NCBI GenBank assembly: GCA_963575745.1
Contig: CAUYUJ010020684.1
Span: 46,001 to 110,000 of the forward strand
DNA from: Prorocentrum cordatum
Taxonomy: Eukaryota; Sar; Dinophyceae; Prorocentrales; Prorocentraceae
DNA length: 64,000 nt
Direction of reading: 5' to 3'
The notes beneath the pieces are model-generated. The model made no database searches and had not been told where the DNA came from. It saw only the letters and a list, made by a program, of their open reading frames with translations. This document shows positions 52,690-63,660 of this stretch, in pieces; position 1 is the first letter of the stretch, and every line of letters starts with the position of its first letter. The position numbers and the translations under genes were made by a program.

Positions 52690-52880
52690 CTAGTGTCTCC
52701 TCCCCCTCCTCCTCCTCCTCCTCCTCCTCCTCCTCCTCCTCCTCCTCCTCCTCCTCCTCCTCCTCCTCTCTCCTCCTCATCCTCCTCCTCCTCCCTCCTC
52801 CTCTCCTCCTCCTCCTCCTCCTCCTCCTCCTCCTCCTCCTCCTCCTCCTCCTCCTCCCCTTCGTCCTCCTCCCTCCTCCT
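52690..52880. repeat. (CTC)n microsatellite
   Basis: CTC/CCT triplets with brief interruptions, just upstream of the start of the minus-strand gene. Confidence 0.95.
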
Positions 52881-53619
52881 CGCGGCTCCCGATTGCGCCG
52901 CCGTGCTGCTTGGCAGCAGCGCTGCGGCGTAGACGGAGCGGCGCGTGCCGCTGTCCCACCTGGCGGGTCAAGCTTCTGAGGCGCGGCGTTTCTCGCAGCG
53001 CGCAGCGCAGCGAACGATGGTTCTTCAATACTTTTGTTCAAAAGCATGCGTTTCGTCAAAGAAGGCATCAAACATTGACTTCGTGTTGTCTCCAACAAGA
53101 AATACATTATCTAAACCGTTCTGGTTTTCGTGATGATGGGGGTTCGCTTAAAACTACTTTCGGATATCCGAAGCAGGCTGATTCCCATTTCGTGTTTGTT
53201 GTAGAGCGACTTGCCCTCCATCTCGTTCGTGTGAGTTCAATCCTGCCTACGTGAAGCATATGGAGGCTCATGGCTTGCACTCGCCTGTTGAGGTTCCTCC
53301 ACCGCCTCGGTTTCTCCTTGTCACTTCTCTTCCACTCCTCCTCGCTCGTTGTTGTCGGCCGTAGCTGGAGCTCCCCTTAGGGCACCAGGGAATGATCCAA
53401 GCACGAGGCGGCATGGGAGTCCCTTGGGGTACGTCTCTGTCTGACCACGCCTCTGTCCTGTTTCGTCTCCGTGTGTCTGGTTCTTTGATGCCCCCGTAGC
53501 CGTTTTGATCCGAGGTGTGCAGGCATGCCGGGCCGAGCACGGCGCCCGCGGCACTCGCAGCCCGTGGCTCCTCGCTCCCTTGCGCCGCGCCCTCATGCCG
53601 TTCGGTCCAGGCTGGACTT
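52881..53619. other. Region between divergent genes
   Basis: Lies between a minus-strand gene and the plus-strand sulfotransferase gene, so promoters or leaders may be here, but no motif is recognisable. A 114-codon plus frame (52,910-53,254) has no known features. Confidence 0.35.
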
Positions 53620-56136
53620 ATGGAGGTGCCCTGCCAGCGGAGCGATGGGAGCGATGCGCCGGGGCGCAGACGGCGCGGCGCTGGGGCGGCGGCGCAGGCT
53701 GGGGCGGTGGTCTGGCTGGACGTGGAGGAGGCGGCTGGAGGTCCCGCGTGCGGAGGGCGCCCAGCGCGCCTCTTCGAGCCCGACGCCACCTTCCAGGGGG
53801 CCTACCCTGAGGGGTCCTCGCGCCTCCGGCCGCTCTGGGCCGCCCTCGCCGCACTCTGGCTGCTGCTGTCCCTCGCCGTGCTCTCGTGGCAGACGAGCCC
53901 TGGGAGCTGGCTCGTAACAAAGCTGGTGCTGGCTGATGGGACGCCGCGGCTCAGCTCGGCCCCGCCGCCTGGTGCCTCGGCGGGTGCCTCCGGGGCGTCG
54001 CTGTTGGCCCCTGGGCGAGGCGGCGGCGCAGAGCTCCCGGCAAGTGCCACGCCAGAGGTCGCGAGGCCGGAGGCATTCAGCTGCTTCACCGCCTGGCCGC
54101 TGGCCAGCGCCTCGGCCCTGTGGGCCGAGTACTGCCTCAAGGAGAGGCCCAAGGCGTGGGTCATGCCCGTGAACTGCTCGTACGTGTGGTTTCAGTGCGG
54201 AGGCGCCTCGCTGGCCCAGTTGCAGCTGGCCGCGCTCACTCGCTGCGCGGAGCGCTCAGGCCGCCCCTGCGCATTGTTTGACAGCAACGGAGCTGGGTGC
54301 TGGCCGGGCTCCGGCGGGCCCCTGGCGCAGACGCGGGCCGAGGGGCCGCCCAGCGCAGGGCGGGGCCCGGCGGCGAGCCCGCCTCGCAGTGGCTCGCCGC
54401 AGAGCGCGCTGCCTGGCGCAGAGCAGACCGCAGTGGAAGCCGAGTCCGCTGGTGGCTCGCCAGAGCCTCTGCTGGCCGAGCCCCGAGGGGGTCCTGCGCC
54501 TGGCTCGCCAAGCATCCCGCCGGACTTCTCGCGCGTAGGCCTTGAGCCCGTCAGGATAATAGTGGACACCAACGTGGCCTTCCAGCAGTTCGGGCTGCAG
54601 CATTACCGCGCCCTGGAGTCGCTCCTGGTGCAGTACCCAGCCGCGAAAATCGAGCTGCTGCGCATTTCCACTTCGGCCTCCAACCGAGGCTACCAGCACG
54701 GTGACTCTCTTCCGAATAACATTTTGCAGAAGTACGGCCGCATGGGCTACAAGATTCTTGTCCGGCTCCTCAACGGCAGGTCCGAGCCAGCTGTCTTATC
54801 ACTCACCCCGAGCACGCCCGGCAATGCGTGGTGGAGCCTTTACGGCACGAAGCTCGCAACGGCAGAGCCCCCGCAGGCTTATCAGAGGCTGCCCAGCCCT
54901 GAGGTCGCCGACCGCACGGCGAGGCTGGCGCTGCGTCTGATCCTGTTGCGGCAGTCGATCATGCAGACCGGTTTTGCCATCGTGTCGGACCTCACGGTCG
55001 CGCTCACGAAGCGCACGCCACCTGGCTTCTGGATGGTCGATCCGCGACCCAACGCTGCGCCCGCGGAGCAGGCGGTCCTTCAGGTTGGTTCTGGAGCTCG
55101 GCGTCCTGGCTCGGAGGCTGCACGGCAAGACCTGGCCGACCTGCTGGTGCCAAGCCCAGCCCTCATGGCGGCCGGGAAGGCGCAGCGCAAGGCGGTGGAG
55201 TGCGCGCTGCGGCAGTTCGACGCCGCAGCGGAGACGGGAAGGCGAACCCCAGAGGCGCATGCTCTGCACGCGTGCCTGAAGATCGCGAGCTTGGAGTCTG
55301 CTGTGGGGCTCGGCATCGCCGCGGATAAGGCGGGGGACGGGGTGTTGGAGCCGATCAGGCAGATGGTGCGTTCAGGGGCTCCAGACAGCGGATTCGTTAA
55401 GCGGTGGTTGAGCTCGTCTAGCACGAAGCCGCTGTCTAACCCTTGGGATAATCCCTTTGCACTGGGCAGCAAAGATATTCTTATTCCTGGCGTGGAAGTC
55501 CAGACTGGGCAAAATGGCTCAATGCCTATGACTGGCAACGTGTCATCACAGAAGTCTTGCCCTGCGCTCATGATTCCAGGCTACATGAAGGCCGGTTCGA
55601 CTGCGTTCTATGAGATGCTCGTTCAACATCCTATGGTGCTGAGTCAGCAGAAGGGACCTCACGGCTTCAGCGAAGGAGAGCTTTATTATCAGTACTCGAA
55701 AAGTGACCGCTATCTGTGGACGCCCATGATAGAGCATGGTGAACCTTTCTTGTGGTTCGACGTAGGCTTATACTACGGCGAGAAAAATGAGGGTCAAGTC
55801 CTGGCAGACTTGCAGCACGACTGTGTCCGTACTCCCAAGGTTTTGTGGCTGCTCCGTGAACCTATATCGATGCTGATCAGCACTTTTCGGTTCATGGGAG
55901 GGAGGGGCTTCAATCAGTTCCAGGATTACGTCGACTATGTGCAGCTGTCACCGTCGAACCACCGCGTCGGGGGCTATTCGAGTCCGCGCGCGCTCACCGC
56001 CTGTCCACAGCAGTTCCGTATTGCATGGAGTGCCGGAGCTGGCCTGAGCACAGGCCCCAAAGAGTTCACGACGGCATTGTGGGAGGTCAAATGCGTCCCG
56101 AAGGCCACCGCAAACTATGCCAACACGGTATTCTGA
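53620..56136 (+). CDS. Type II membrane protein with C-terminal sulfotransferase domain
   Basis: The frame is open from 53,515. The ATG at 53,620 is preferred because it gives a short cytosolic tail with RRRRG before the membrane segment (LWAALAALWLLLSLAVLSW, residues 107-125 counted from 53,515), the usual Golgi type II layout. A Pro/Ala/Gly-rich stem with paired Cys follows. Residues 346-440 (VRIIVDTNVAFQQFGLQHY ... MGYKILVRLLNG) look globular but unassigned. From residue 683 PALMIPGYMKAGSTAFYEML is the 5'-phosphosulfate loop of PAPS-dependent sulfotransferases, and LWLLREPISMLISTFRF (Arg781) is the 3'-phosphate motif. It probably transfers sulfate to a glycan or glycoprotein in the Golgi. 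The family normally extends another ~100 residues. Here the end after about 56,010 looks like foreign or intron sequence, so the gene is truncated or spliced. Confidence 0.8.
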   Translation: MEVPCQRSDGSDAPGRRRRGAGAAAQAGAVVWLDVEEAAGGPACGGRPARLFEPDATFQGAYPEGSSRLRPLWAALAALWLLLSLAVLSWQTSPGSWLVTKLVLADGTPRLSSAPPPGASAGASGASLLAPGRGGGAELPASATPEVARPEAFSCFTAWPLASASALWAEYCLKERPKAWVMPVNCSYVWFQCGGASLAQLQLAALTRCAERSGRPCALFDSNGAGCWPGSGGPLAQTRAEGPPSAGRGPAASPPRSGSPQSALPGAEQTAVEAESAGGSPEPLLAEPRGGPAPGSPSIPPDFSRVGLEPVRIIVDTNVAFQQFGLQHYRALESLLVQYPAAKIELLRISTSASNRGYQHGDSLPNNILQKYGRMGYKILVRLLNGRSEPAVLSLTPSTPGNAWWSLYGTKLATAEPPQAYQRLPSPEVADRTARLALRLILLRQSIMQTGFAIVSDLTVALTKRTPPGFWMVDPRPNAAPAEQAVLQVGSGARRPGSEAARQDLADLLVPSPALMAAGKAQRKAVECALRQFDAAAETGRRTPEAHALHACLKIASLESAVGLGIAADKAGDGVLEPIRQMVRSGAPDSGFVKRWLSSSSTKPLSNPWDNPFALGSKDILIPGVEVQTGQNGSMPMTGNVSSQKSCPALMIPGYMKAGSTAFYEMLVQHPMVLSQQKGPHGFSEGELYYQYSKSDRYLWTPMIEHGEPFLWFDVGLYYGEKNEGQVLADLQHDCVRTPKVLWLLREPISMLISTFRFMGGRGFNQFQDYVDYVQLSPSNHRVGGYSSPRALTACPQQFRIAWSAGAGLSTGPKEFTTALWEVKCVPKATANYANTVF

Positions 56137-56500
56137 CGGCCCCAGAAAGGCACCCAAAGGCCCATTGCGTTCCCGAGGTGACCCCCAGGGGCCTAAGGAG
56201 CAACACGTGAGCGCCAAGATAGTCCCAAGGGAGTCCAAACTCAAGCGCTTTTAGCAGGCGCATGCAAACGTGACCGCGTATCCGAGCACTTCTGGTTTGA
56301 GTGCCATCTCGGGAGCCTCTTTCTACGTCCAGGCGCCATCTTCGACACCTGTTGGCCCTCTGGCGAAATCTTGGTGGCCTTTTGAGTCCCCTCAAAGGTT
56401 CCTCAGGGCCTGCCAACATCGTTCCGGGGAGCAAGCTATGACAGTTTTTCCTCACCATCCTGTGGTGTTGGGTCCTCGTTTTGAAGAGACTGTCCCCGCG
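56137..56500. other. Downstream flank, nothing recognised
   Basis: G/C-rich sequence with cccaaaggcccat and ccccaggggcc blocks, like the dispersed repeats at 59.5-60.6 and 63 kb. No gene. Confidence 0.4.
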
Positions 56501-56502
56501 TT

Positions 56503-56780
56503 CCCATCCTCTCCTCTCCTCTCGTCTCCTCTCCTCTCCTCTCCTCTCCTCTCCTCTCCTCTCCTCTCCTCTCCTCTCCTCTCCTCTCCTCTCCTCTCCT
56601 CTCCTCTCCTCCACCTCCACCTCCACCTCCACCTCCACCTCCACCTCCACCTCCACCTCCACCTCCACCTCCTCCTCCTCCCTCCTCCCCCTCCTCCCCT
56701 CCTCCTCCCTCCCTCCCGCCTCCTGCCTCCCTGCCTCCCTGCCTCCCTGCCTCCTCCCTCCCTCCCTCCCCTCCCTCCAT
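56503..56780. repeat. (CTCCT)n, (CCACCT)n and (CCTCC)n microsatellites
   Basis: CTCCT pentamers (56,515-56,610), then CCACCT hexamers (to about 56,670), then mixed CCTCC. The pentamers shift frame every unit, so the long translations in all frames are artefacts. Confidence 0.95.
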
Positions 56781-57665
56781 CCCCTCATCGTCATCATCAT
56801 CATCATCATCCTCATCATCATCATCATCATCATCATCATCGTCATCATCATTTTCATCATTTTCATCATCATCATCATCATCATTATTATCATTATCATT
56901 ATCATCATCATCAGCATCAGCATCAACATCCTTATCATTATCATTATCATTATCATTGTCATCATCACCATCACCACCATTATCATCATCATCATCATTA
57001 TCAGCATTATCATCATTATCATTGTCATTACGAGTATCATTATCGTTATCATTTTCATTCTCATGATCATTCTCATTCTCAATCTCATTATCATTCTCAT
57101 TCTCATTCTCATTCTCATTTTCATTATTATTATTATCATTCTCATTATCATTATCATTATCATTATCATCATCATTACCATTATCATTATCATTATCATT
57201 ATCATTATCCTTATCATTATCATTACCATTATCATTACCATTATCAATCTCATTATCATCATCATTCTCATTCTCATTCTCATTCTCATTATCATTCTCA
57301 TTCTCATCAACGTTATCGTTATCAGTATCATTCTCGTTATCATTATCATTGTCGTTATCATTTTCATTATCATCATCAGTATCATTATCCGTATCAGTAT
57401 CATTATCATCATCATTATCATTATGCTTATCATTCTCATTATCAGTATCATTGTCATTATCATTTATCATGATCATTATCATTAGCATCATCATTATCAA
57501 GATCATTCACATTATCATTTATCTTCATCATTATCATTATAATTAGCATCATCATTATGATTATCATGATCATCATCGTTAACAATCATTATCATTGTCA
57601 TTTCCATCATCATTGTCGTCATCATAGTCATTCTCATACTCATTCTCACAATCATAATACTCATC
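56781..57665. repeat. (TCATTA/TCATCA)n microsatellite, ~0.9 kb
   Basis: Imperfect TCATTATCA and TCATTCTCA repeats. Plus-strand frames read poly-His/Tyr, Ile or Ser/Leu; minus-strand frames read Met/Ile or Asp/Asn. No gene. Confidence 0.95.
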
Positions 57666-57748
57666 ATCATCATCGTCGTCGTCGTCGTCGTGGTGGTCAT
57701 CGTGGTGGTCGTCGTGGTGGTGGTCGTCGTCGTCGTCGTTGTCGTCGC

Positions 57749-57805
<57 letters not shown>

Positions 57806-57830
57806 TGATGTCGTCGTCGTCACCATCATC
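57666..57830. repeat. (CGT)n microsatellite
   Basis: CGT/GGT/CGC triplets. Confidence 0.95.
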
Positions 57831-57849
57831 ATTATCATTATCAGCATCC

Positions 57850-59370
57850 GTTTCAGCACACTCCTTACACGTTTCGTGGCCCCAGGGGGAGCTCCACCGA
57901 AGGTCCCAGTGGGTGTGCCCGCATGCGTCCCCCACACCCATCTCGGCACACCCCTCACATGTTTCGTGGACCCAAAGGGAGCTCCACCGAAGGTCCTAGT
58001 GGGTGTGCCCGCATGCGTCCCCCCCACACCCATGTCGGCACCTCACACGTTCCGTGGCCCCGTAAAGGGGACTCCACCGACGGTTCCAGTGGGTGTGCCT
58101 GCATGCGTCCCCCACACCCATCTCGGCACACCCCTCGCACGTTTCGTGGCCCCCCAGGGGGCTCCACCGACGGTCCCAGTGGGTGTGCCCTCATGCGTCC
58201 CCCACACCAATTTCGGCACACCCCTCACACGTTCCGCGGCCCCATAGGGAGCTCCACCGAAGGTGTCCCAGTGGGTGTGCCCGCATGCGTCCCCCACACC
58301 CATTTCAGCACACCCCTCACACGTTTCGTGGCTTCATATGGAGCTTCACCGAAGGTCCCTGTGGGTGTGCCCGCGTGCGTCCCCCACACCCATCTCGGCA
58401 CACCCCTCACACGTTTCGTGGCCCCAGAGGGAGCTCCAGTGAAGGTTCAAGTGGGTGTGCCCTCATGCGTCCCCCACACCAATTTCGGCACACCCCTCAC
58501 ATGCTTCGTGGCTTCATATGGAGCTCCGCCGAAGGTCCCAGTGGGTATGCCCTCATGCGCCCCCCACGCCCATAGGGAGCTCCACCGGAGGTGTCCCAGT
58601 GAGTGTGCCCGCATGCGTCCCCACACTCATTTCGGCACACCCCTCACACGCTTCGTGCCCCATAGGGAGCTCCACCGAAGGTCCCAGTGGGTGTGCCCGC
58701 ATGCGTCGCCATAGTGATTTCGGCACACCTTCAAACGTTCCGTGGCCCCATAGGGAGCTCCACCGGCAGTCCCAGTGGGTGTGCCCGCATGCGTCCCCGC
58801 GTCACCCCCACCCATTTCGGCACACCCCTCGCACATTTCGTGGCCCCATAGGGAGTTCCACCGAAGGTCCCAATGGGTGTGCCCGCATGCGTCCCCCACA
58901 CACATTTCGGCACACCCCTCACACGTTGCGTGGCCCTGGCCCCATAGGTAGCTCCACCGATGGTCCCAGTGGGTGTGCCCTCATGCGCGCCCCACACCCA
59001 TTTCGGCACACCCCTCACACGTTTCGTGGCCTTATTGGGGGCTCCACCGACGGTCCCAGTGGGTGTGCCCGCATGCGTCCCCCACACCCATTTCGGCACA
59101 TTCCTCACCCATAGGGAACTCCACCGAAGGCCTCAGTGGCACCGCCCGCATGCGTCCCCCCCACCCAGTACAGCGTTTCGTGGCCCCATAGGGAGCTCCA
59201 CCGAAACCGAAGGCCCCAGTGGCACCGCCAGCGTGCGTGTCCCCCAACCAGTAAAGCGTTTTGTGGCCCGATGGGAGTTCCACCGAAGGCCCCAGTGGCA
59301 CCGCCCGCATGCGTCTTCACCACCCATTGCGGTATGCCCCTCACGCGTTTCGTGGCCCACCGAGAGCGGC
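57850..59370 (+). repeat. ~90-bp tandem repeat, about 17 units
   Basis: Consensus blocks are tttcggcacacccctcacac, gtttcgtggccccataggga, gctccaccgaaggtcccagt and gggtgtgcccgcatgcgtcc. Spacing of the ctccaccga block is mostly 88-93 bp (57,893; 57,982; 58,164; 58,252; 58,671; 59,044 and others). Units of about 90 keep frames open on both strands for hundreds of codons without being genes. The last units, after 59,120, are shorter and replace tgtgcccgc with accgcccgc. Confidence 0.9.
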
Positions 59371-59860
59371 ACCCACAACCCCTTACCCACAACTGCATAT
59401 GATTGGGTATTTCGGCGGGATAATTTGATGTTTGGTGGTTTTGGTTTATCAGGAACCGTCAGAGGCTCTGGAATCACATTGGAGTTATCTTGGGGCAGTA
59501 TTGGGCGTTATTGGGGTCAACTGGGAGGCGATCTTCGGACAAATTGGAGCTCCCGGGCCATTCGGACGCAATCTTGAAGTATCTTAGGTCACCTTGGAGC
59601 CATACCGTAGCTTTTTCTCGGGGACTAACATGGGCTCTGGGCCTCTCTGGGGACTTCCTTAGGGTCCTTCTCGGGCTTTTTGGGACCTCTTCCGGGCTCT
59701 TGGGTCTCTCTTGGGAAAACCTTGCGGTTTGAAGGAACCAGCGAAGACGAAGAACGTAAGGAGTCTAGTGTGCTTGCCTGTAACTTGATAAGCAATTGAC
59801 AACTCACAACTGACAGCGGGCAACTGACTAATTTGCCCTGTCGTTGGATTGCACTTTTCT
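59371..59860. other. Spacer with CTCTTGGGG-type dispersed repeats
   Basis: Contains tgggcctctctggggacttc and gggctttttgggacctcttc stretches like those at 63 kb. No gene. Confidence 0.4.
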
Positions 59861-60360
59861 TTGCAGGCGGGAGGATATCTGGCAGGCAGTTTTGGACCAG
59901 AGGGTGAGAATATCCGGCTGGTAGTTTTGGGCCAAGGTCAAAAGATATTTGGCTGGCAGTTTTTGGGACGGCGGGTAAGGATATTAAATTGGATTGCAGT
60001 TCTTTTGCCAGGAGGTGAGAATCCCTGGCTGGCTGTCGTTGGCCACGGTGTGAGTGTATCCGGCTCGCAGATTTGGATGAGGACATCTGGTTGGCAGGTT
60101 TGTGTCAGAGGGTGAGGATACCTGGCTGGTCGTTATGGGTCATGGAGCTGAGGACACAAGGGTGAGGATATCTGACTGGCAGCTTCGGGCCTGGGGGTGA
60201 GGACGCCTGGGTGGACGTTTTGGGCCAGGGGGTGCAGAGATTTGGTTGGCAGTGTTGGGCCAAGGGAAGAGGGCATCTGCCTGGCAGTTGTTGGTTACTC
60301 GGTGGAGGGACATCCCGCTGGCAGGTTTGTGCCAGGGGGTGAGGATGTCGACAACGCAAA
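59861..60360 (+). repeat. ~36-bp minisatellite, about 13 units
   Basis: Unit of the type gggtgaggatatctggctgg plus cagttttgggccag, with period drifting between 33 and 42 bp. Confidence 0.85.
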
Positions 60361-60587
60361 TGGGGAGTCACTGCCGCCCCCCTGCCCCAAGCTGTTGGAC
60401 CACGCGCTCCTTCGGCCACTGTCGGTGCACTGAGAAGCCTCTGGGGGCGCCTCTTTTGGGGCGCCTGTTGTGTGGCGCGATGCCAGTTTGTCACGCCAGG
60501 GGGCGGGCCCAGTGATCTTGAAGCCCTGGAAGGGCTTTTGGGTGCTCTTGGAGGGCTGGGGACCTCTTGTCAGCCTCTTGGATGTCT
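60361..60587. other. Spacer, nothing recognised
   Basis: GC-rich spacer before the inverted-repeat element. Confidence 0.35.
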
Positions 60588-60767
60588 CTTCTTCGAGTAG
60601 GGGATTGACTACAGAATTGATCTACCCCAAAATTAATCGACTCGTCGGATATACGGAGACATACTCAGAGTCTTCAGTAGATGCACGAGCATTCTACGTA
60701 TTCGTCGTAGTTTCGATGGGGAATTGGGGGTACATCAATTCTGTAGTCGATCCTCTACTCGACTTCT
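60588..60767. mobile_element. MITE-like inverted-repeat element with 5-bp target duplication
   Basis: A 170-bp element (60,593-60,762) starts tcgagtaggggattgactac and ends with its near reverse complement. The first 36 bases of the arms match with three differences, then similarity fades inward. CTTCT occurs directly before (60,588-60,592) and directly after (60,763-60,767), as expected for a target-site duplication. The interior is too short to code. It is best explained as a non-autonomous DNA transposon; the transposase family is unknown. Confidence 0.75.
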
Positions 60768-61025
60768 GGCCCTCGGGGAAACCCTTTTGGCGCATCTCGG
60801 GAGCTTCGCAAAGGCCCTAGCGTTGAGTCGGGCGTGCCCCTCTACAGGAGGAACCCTAAAAAACAGTAAAAAACAGTCTGGGGACGATTTTTCGAGTGTA
60901 TTTTACCTAACATCGAAGACTGATAGGTTTCTAATGGGCTAAAAAGAGAGCAGCACATTACTCCACAGGGGGGTCTGGGCAGCCGTTGGGGACGAGTTGG
61001 GGTTTGCCGGCGGGGATCGTTTTTC
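60768..61025. other. Spacer, nothing recognised
   Basis: No gene or repeat identified. Confidence 0.35.
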
Positions 61026-61029
61026 GCAT

Positions 61030-61455
61030 ACAGTCACACACTTCGTGCTCTTCGACCTCCCAGAACTCCATTCCCGGGCCACATTCTGAATGCCCGGAGC
61101 CAACTGTAGGCCACTTCGTGCTCTTCGACTTCCCAGAACTCCATTCCCGGGCCACATTTTGGATGCCCGGAGCCAACTGTAGGCCACTTCGTGCTCTTCG
61201 ACTTCCCAGAACTCCATTCCCGGGCCACATTTTGGATGCCCGGAGCCAACTGTAGGCCACTTCGTGTTCTTCGACTTCCCAGAACTCCATTCCCGGGCCA
61301 CATTTTGGATGCCCGGAGCCAGCTGTAGGCCACTTCGTGATCTTCGAGTTCCCAGAATTCCATTCCTGGGCATGATTTTGAATGCCCGGAGCCAACTGTA
61401 GGCCACTTCGTGTTCTTCGAGTTCCCAGAATTCCATTCCGGGCCACATTTTGAAT
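61030..61455 (+). repeat. ~74-bp tandem repeat, six units
   Basis: cacttcgtgctcttcgactt, cccagaactccattcccggg, ccacattttggatgcccgga, gccaactgtagg. Units begin near 61,036, 61,112, 61,186, 61,258, 61,334 and 61,405. Confidence 0.9.
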
Positions 61456-62777
61456 GCTGAGGCAGGCTGAGGGAGGCTGAGGCTGATGCAGGCTGAGGCT
61501 GAGGCAGGCTGAGGCTGAGGCTGAGGCCAAGGCTCAAGGCAGACTGAGGCTTTGGCTGAAGCAGGCTGAGGCTGAGGCTGAGGCTGAGGCTGAGGCTGAG
61601 GCTGAGGCAGGCTGAGGCTGGCTGAGGCAGGCTGATGCTGAGGCAGGCTGAGGCTGAGGCTGAGGCTGAGGCTGATGCAGGCTGAGGCTGAGGCAGGCTG
61701 AGGCTGAGGCCGAGGCTGAAGGCAGACTGAGGCTGAGGCTGAAGCAGGCTGAGCTGAGGCTGAGGCAGGCTGAGGCTGAGGCTGAGGCAGGCTGATGCTG
61801 AGGCAGGCTGAGGCTGAGGCTGAGGCTGATGCAGGCTGAGGCTGAGGCAGGCTGAGGCTGAGGCCGAGGCTGAAGGCAGATTGAGGCTGAGGCTGAAGCA
61901 GGCTGAGGCTGAGGCAGGCTGCTGAGGCTGAGGCAGGCTGATGGCTGAGGCTGAGGCAGGCTGAGGCTGAGGCTGAGGCTGAGGCTGATGCAGGCTGAGG
62001 CTGAGGCAGGCTGAGGAGGAGGCCGAGGCTGAGGCCGAGGCAGGCTGAGGCTGAAGCAGGCTGAGGCTGAGGCAGGCTGATGCTGAGGCAGGCTGAGGCT
62101 GAGGCTGAGGCTGATGCAGGCTGAGGCTGAGGCAGGCTGAGGCTGAGGCCGAGGCTGAAGGCAGACTGAGGCTGAGGCTGAAGCAGGCTGAGGCTGAGGC
62201 TGAGGCAGGCTGAGGCTGAGGCTGAGGCAGGCTGAGGCTGAGGCTGAGGCTGAGGCTGAGGCTGAGGCTGAGGCAGGCTGAGGCTGAGGCTGAGGCTGAG
62301 GCAGGCTGAGGCTGAGGCTGAGGCAGGCTGAGGCTGAGGCTGAGGCTGAAGGCAGGCTGACTGAGGCTGAGGCTGAAGCAGGCTGAGGCTGAGGCTGAGG
62401 CTGAGGCTGAGGCTGAGGCTGAGGCTGAGGCTGAGGCTGCTGAGGCTGAGGCTGAGGCTGAGGCTGATGCAGGCTGAGGCTGAGGCAGGCTGAGGCTGAG
62501 GCCGAGGCTGAAGGCAGACTGAGGCTGAGGCTGAAGCAGGCTGAGGGCTGAGGCTGAGGCTGAGGCAGGCTGAGGCTGAGGCTGAGGCTGAGGCTGAGCT
62601 GAGGCAGGCTGAGGCTGAGGCTGAGGCTGATGCAGGCTGAGGCTGAGGCAGGCTGAGGCTGAGGCCGAGGCTGAAGGCAGACTGATGCTGAGGCTGAAGC
62701 AGGCTGAGGCTGAGGCTGAGGCAGGCTGAGGCTGAGGCAGGCTGAGGCTGAGGCTGAGGCAGGCTGAGGCTGAGGCT
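61456..62777 (+). repeat. (GGCTGA)n satellite with higher-order structure, 1.3 kb
   Basis: GAGGCT hexamers broken at regular places by GGCAGGCTGA, CTGATGCAGG and GAGGCCGAGGCTGAAGGCAG blocks. These form a higher-order unit of about 150-250 bp repeated several times (the gaggccgaggctgaaggcag block at 61,707, 61,861, 62,147, 62,498 and 62,662). The 592-codon minus frame is repeat translation. Confidence 0.95.
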
Positions 62778-62955
62778 GTGACTGCGACTGCCGTTGCCAC
62801 TGCGACTGTCATCGCGAATGCGACTACGACTGCGAGAACAGCAGAATTCTACAACTGGATTCTCATCCGAATCTTAAGGGGAATGCTTCCAGATATGCTC
62901 CTACACATCGATGTTAGGTTGCTTTGCCGGGATAATTTGATTATTGAATCGCTTC
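62778..62955. other. Spacer, nothing recognised
   Basis: Begins with short TGCGACTG repeats. No gene. Confidence 0.35.
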
Positions 62956-63660
62956 GCTCATTCCGCCGGCCCGTGGGGGCCTCTTTGGGGCCTCGTAGGG
63001 CCTCCAAGAGGCCTCTTGGGGGCCTCTTAGAGCCTCTTGGGGGCCTCTTGGGGGCGTCTTGGGGGCCGCCTGAGGGCTCTTGGGGGCCTCTTGGGGCCTC
63101 GTAAGGGCCTCTTGGGGCTTCTTGGGGGCCTCTCAGGACCGAGGGCTCGAACTGTTGTTTCGTGCTCCCCCTCTGGGGCCGCTCTTGGGGCGCTCTAGGG
63201 GCCCTCTTGGGCCGTCTTGGAGGCCTCTTGGGCCGTCAATTGGGGCCCTCTTGGGCGCTCTTGGGGCGATCTTGGGGGCCTCTTGGGCCGTCTTTGGGCG
63301 TCGGGAAGCCGAAAAGGTGGAAACACTCAAATCTGTCAAAAACCTAAGGAAAAGCAATTATCTTTGCATCTTCGGGCCCTCTTGAGAGTACTCTTGGAGG
63401 CCTCTTGGGGCGTCTGGGGGCCATCTTGGGCGTCTTGGAGCGATCTTGTGGCATCTCGGACCCTTGGTGTACCATCTTGTGGGCCTCTTGGGCGCTCTTG
63501 GCTCTTCTTGGGACTCTGTCTTGGCCCATCTTGGGACTCTCGGGGACGTCTCGAGGCCCTGTTGGTGCGCTCCTGGAGCGCTCTGTTGGCTTCTCCCGGG
63601 ACTTTGTCGGGGTACTTTTCGTTCGCGGACCCCCAGAGGCCGCCCCGCGCGCGCGCGAAC
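62956..63660 (+). repeat. GGGGGCCTCTTG-type minisatellite
   Basis: Irregular 12-15-bp units (ggggcctcttgg, gggccgtcttgg, ggcgctcttgg), with a unique interruption at 63,305-63,375. Related words occur at 150-230 and 59,620-59,720. Open frames here have no domain. Confidence 0.8.

Noticed and set aside
53200-53270. Possible tRNA (gagttcaatcctgcc near 53,231)
   Set aside because: Resembles a T-loop, but no acceptor, D-arm or anticodon arm pairing could be found around it.
56087-57506. Frames of 300-460 codons rich in Met/Ile, His/Tyr, Asp/Asn
   Set aside because: They translate the TCATTA microsatellite in different phases.
61034-62812. 592-codon minus-strand frame with Ser-Ala and Leu-Ser repeats
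   Set aside because: Follows the GGCTGA hexamer exactly and is not a structural protein gene on any other evidence.
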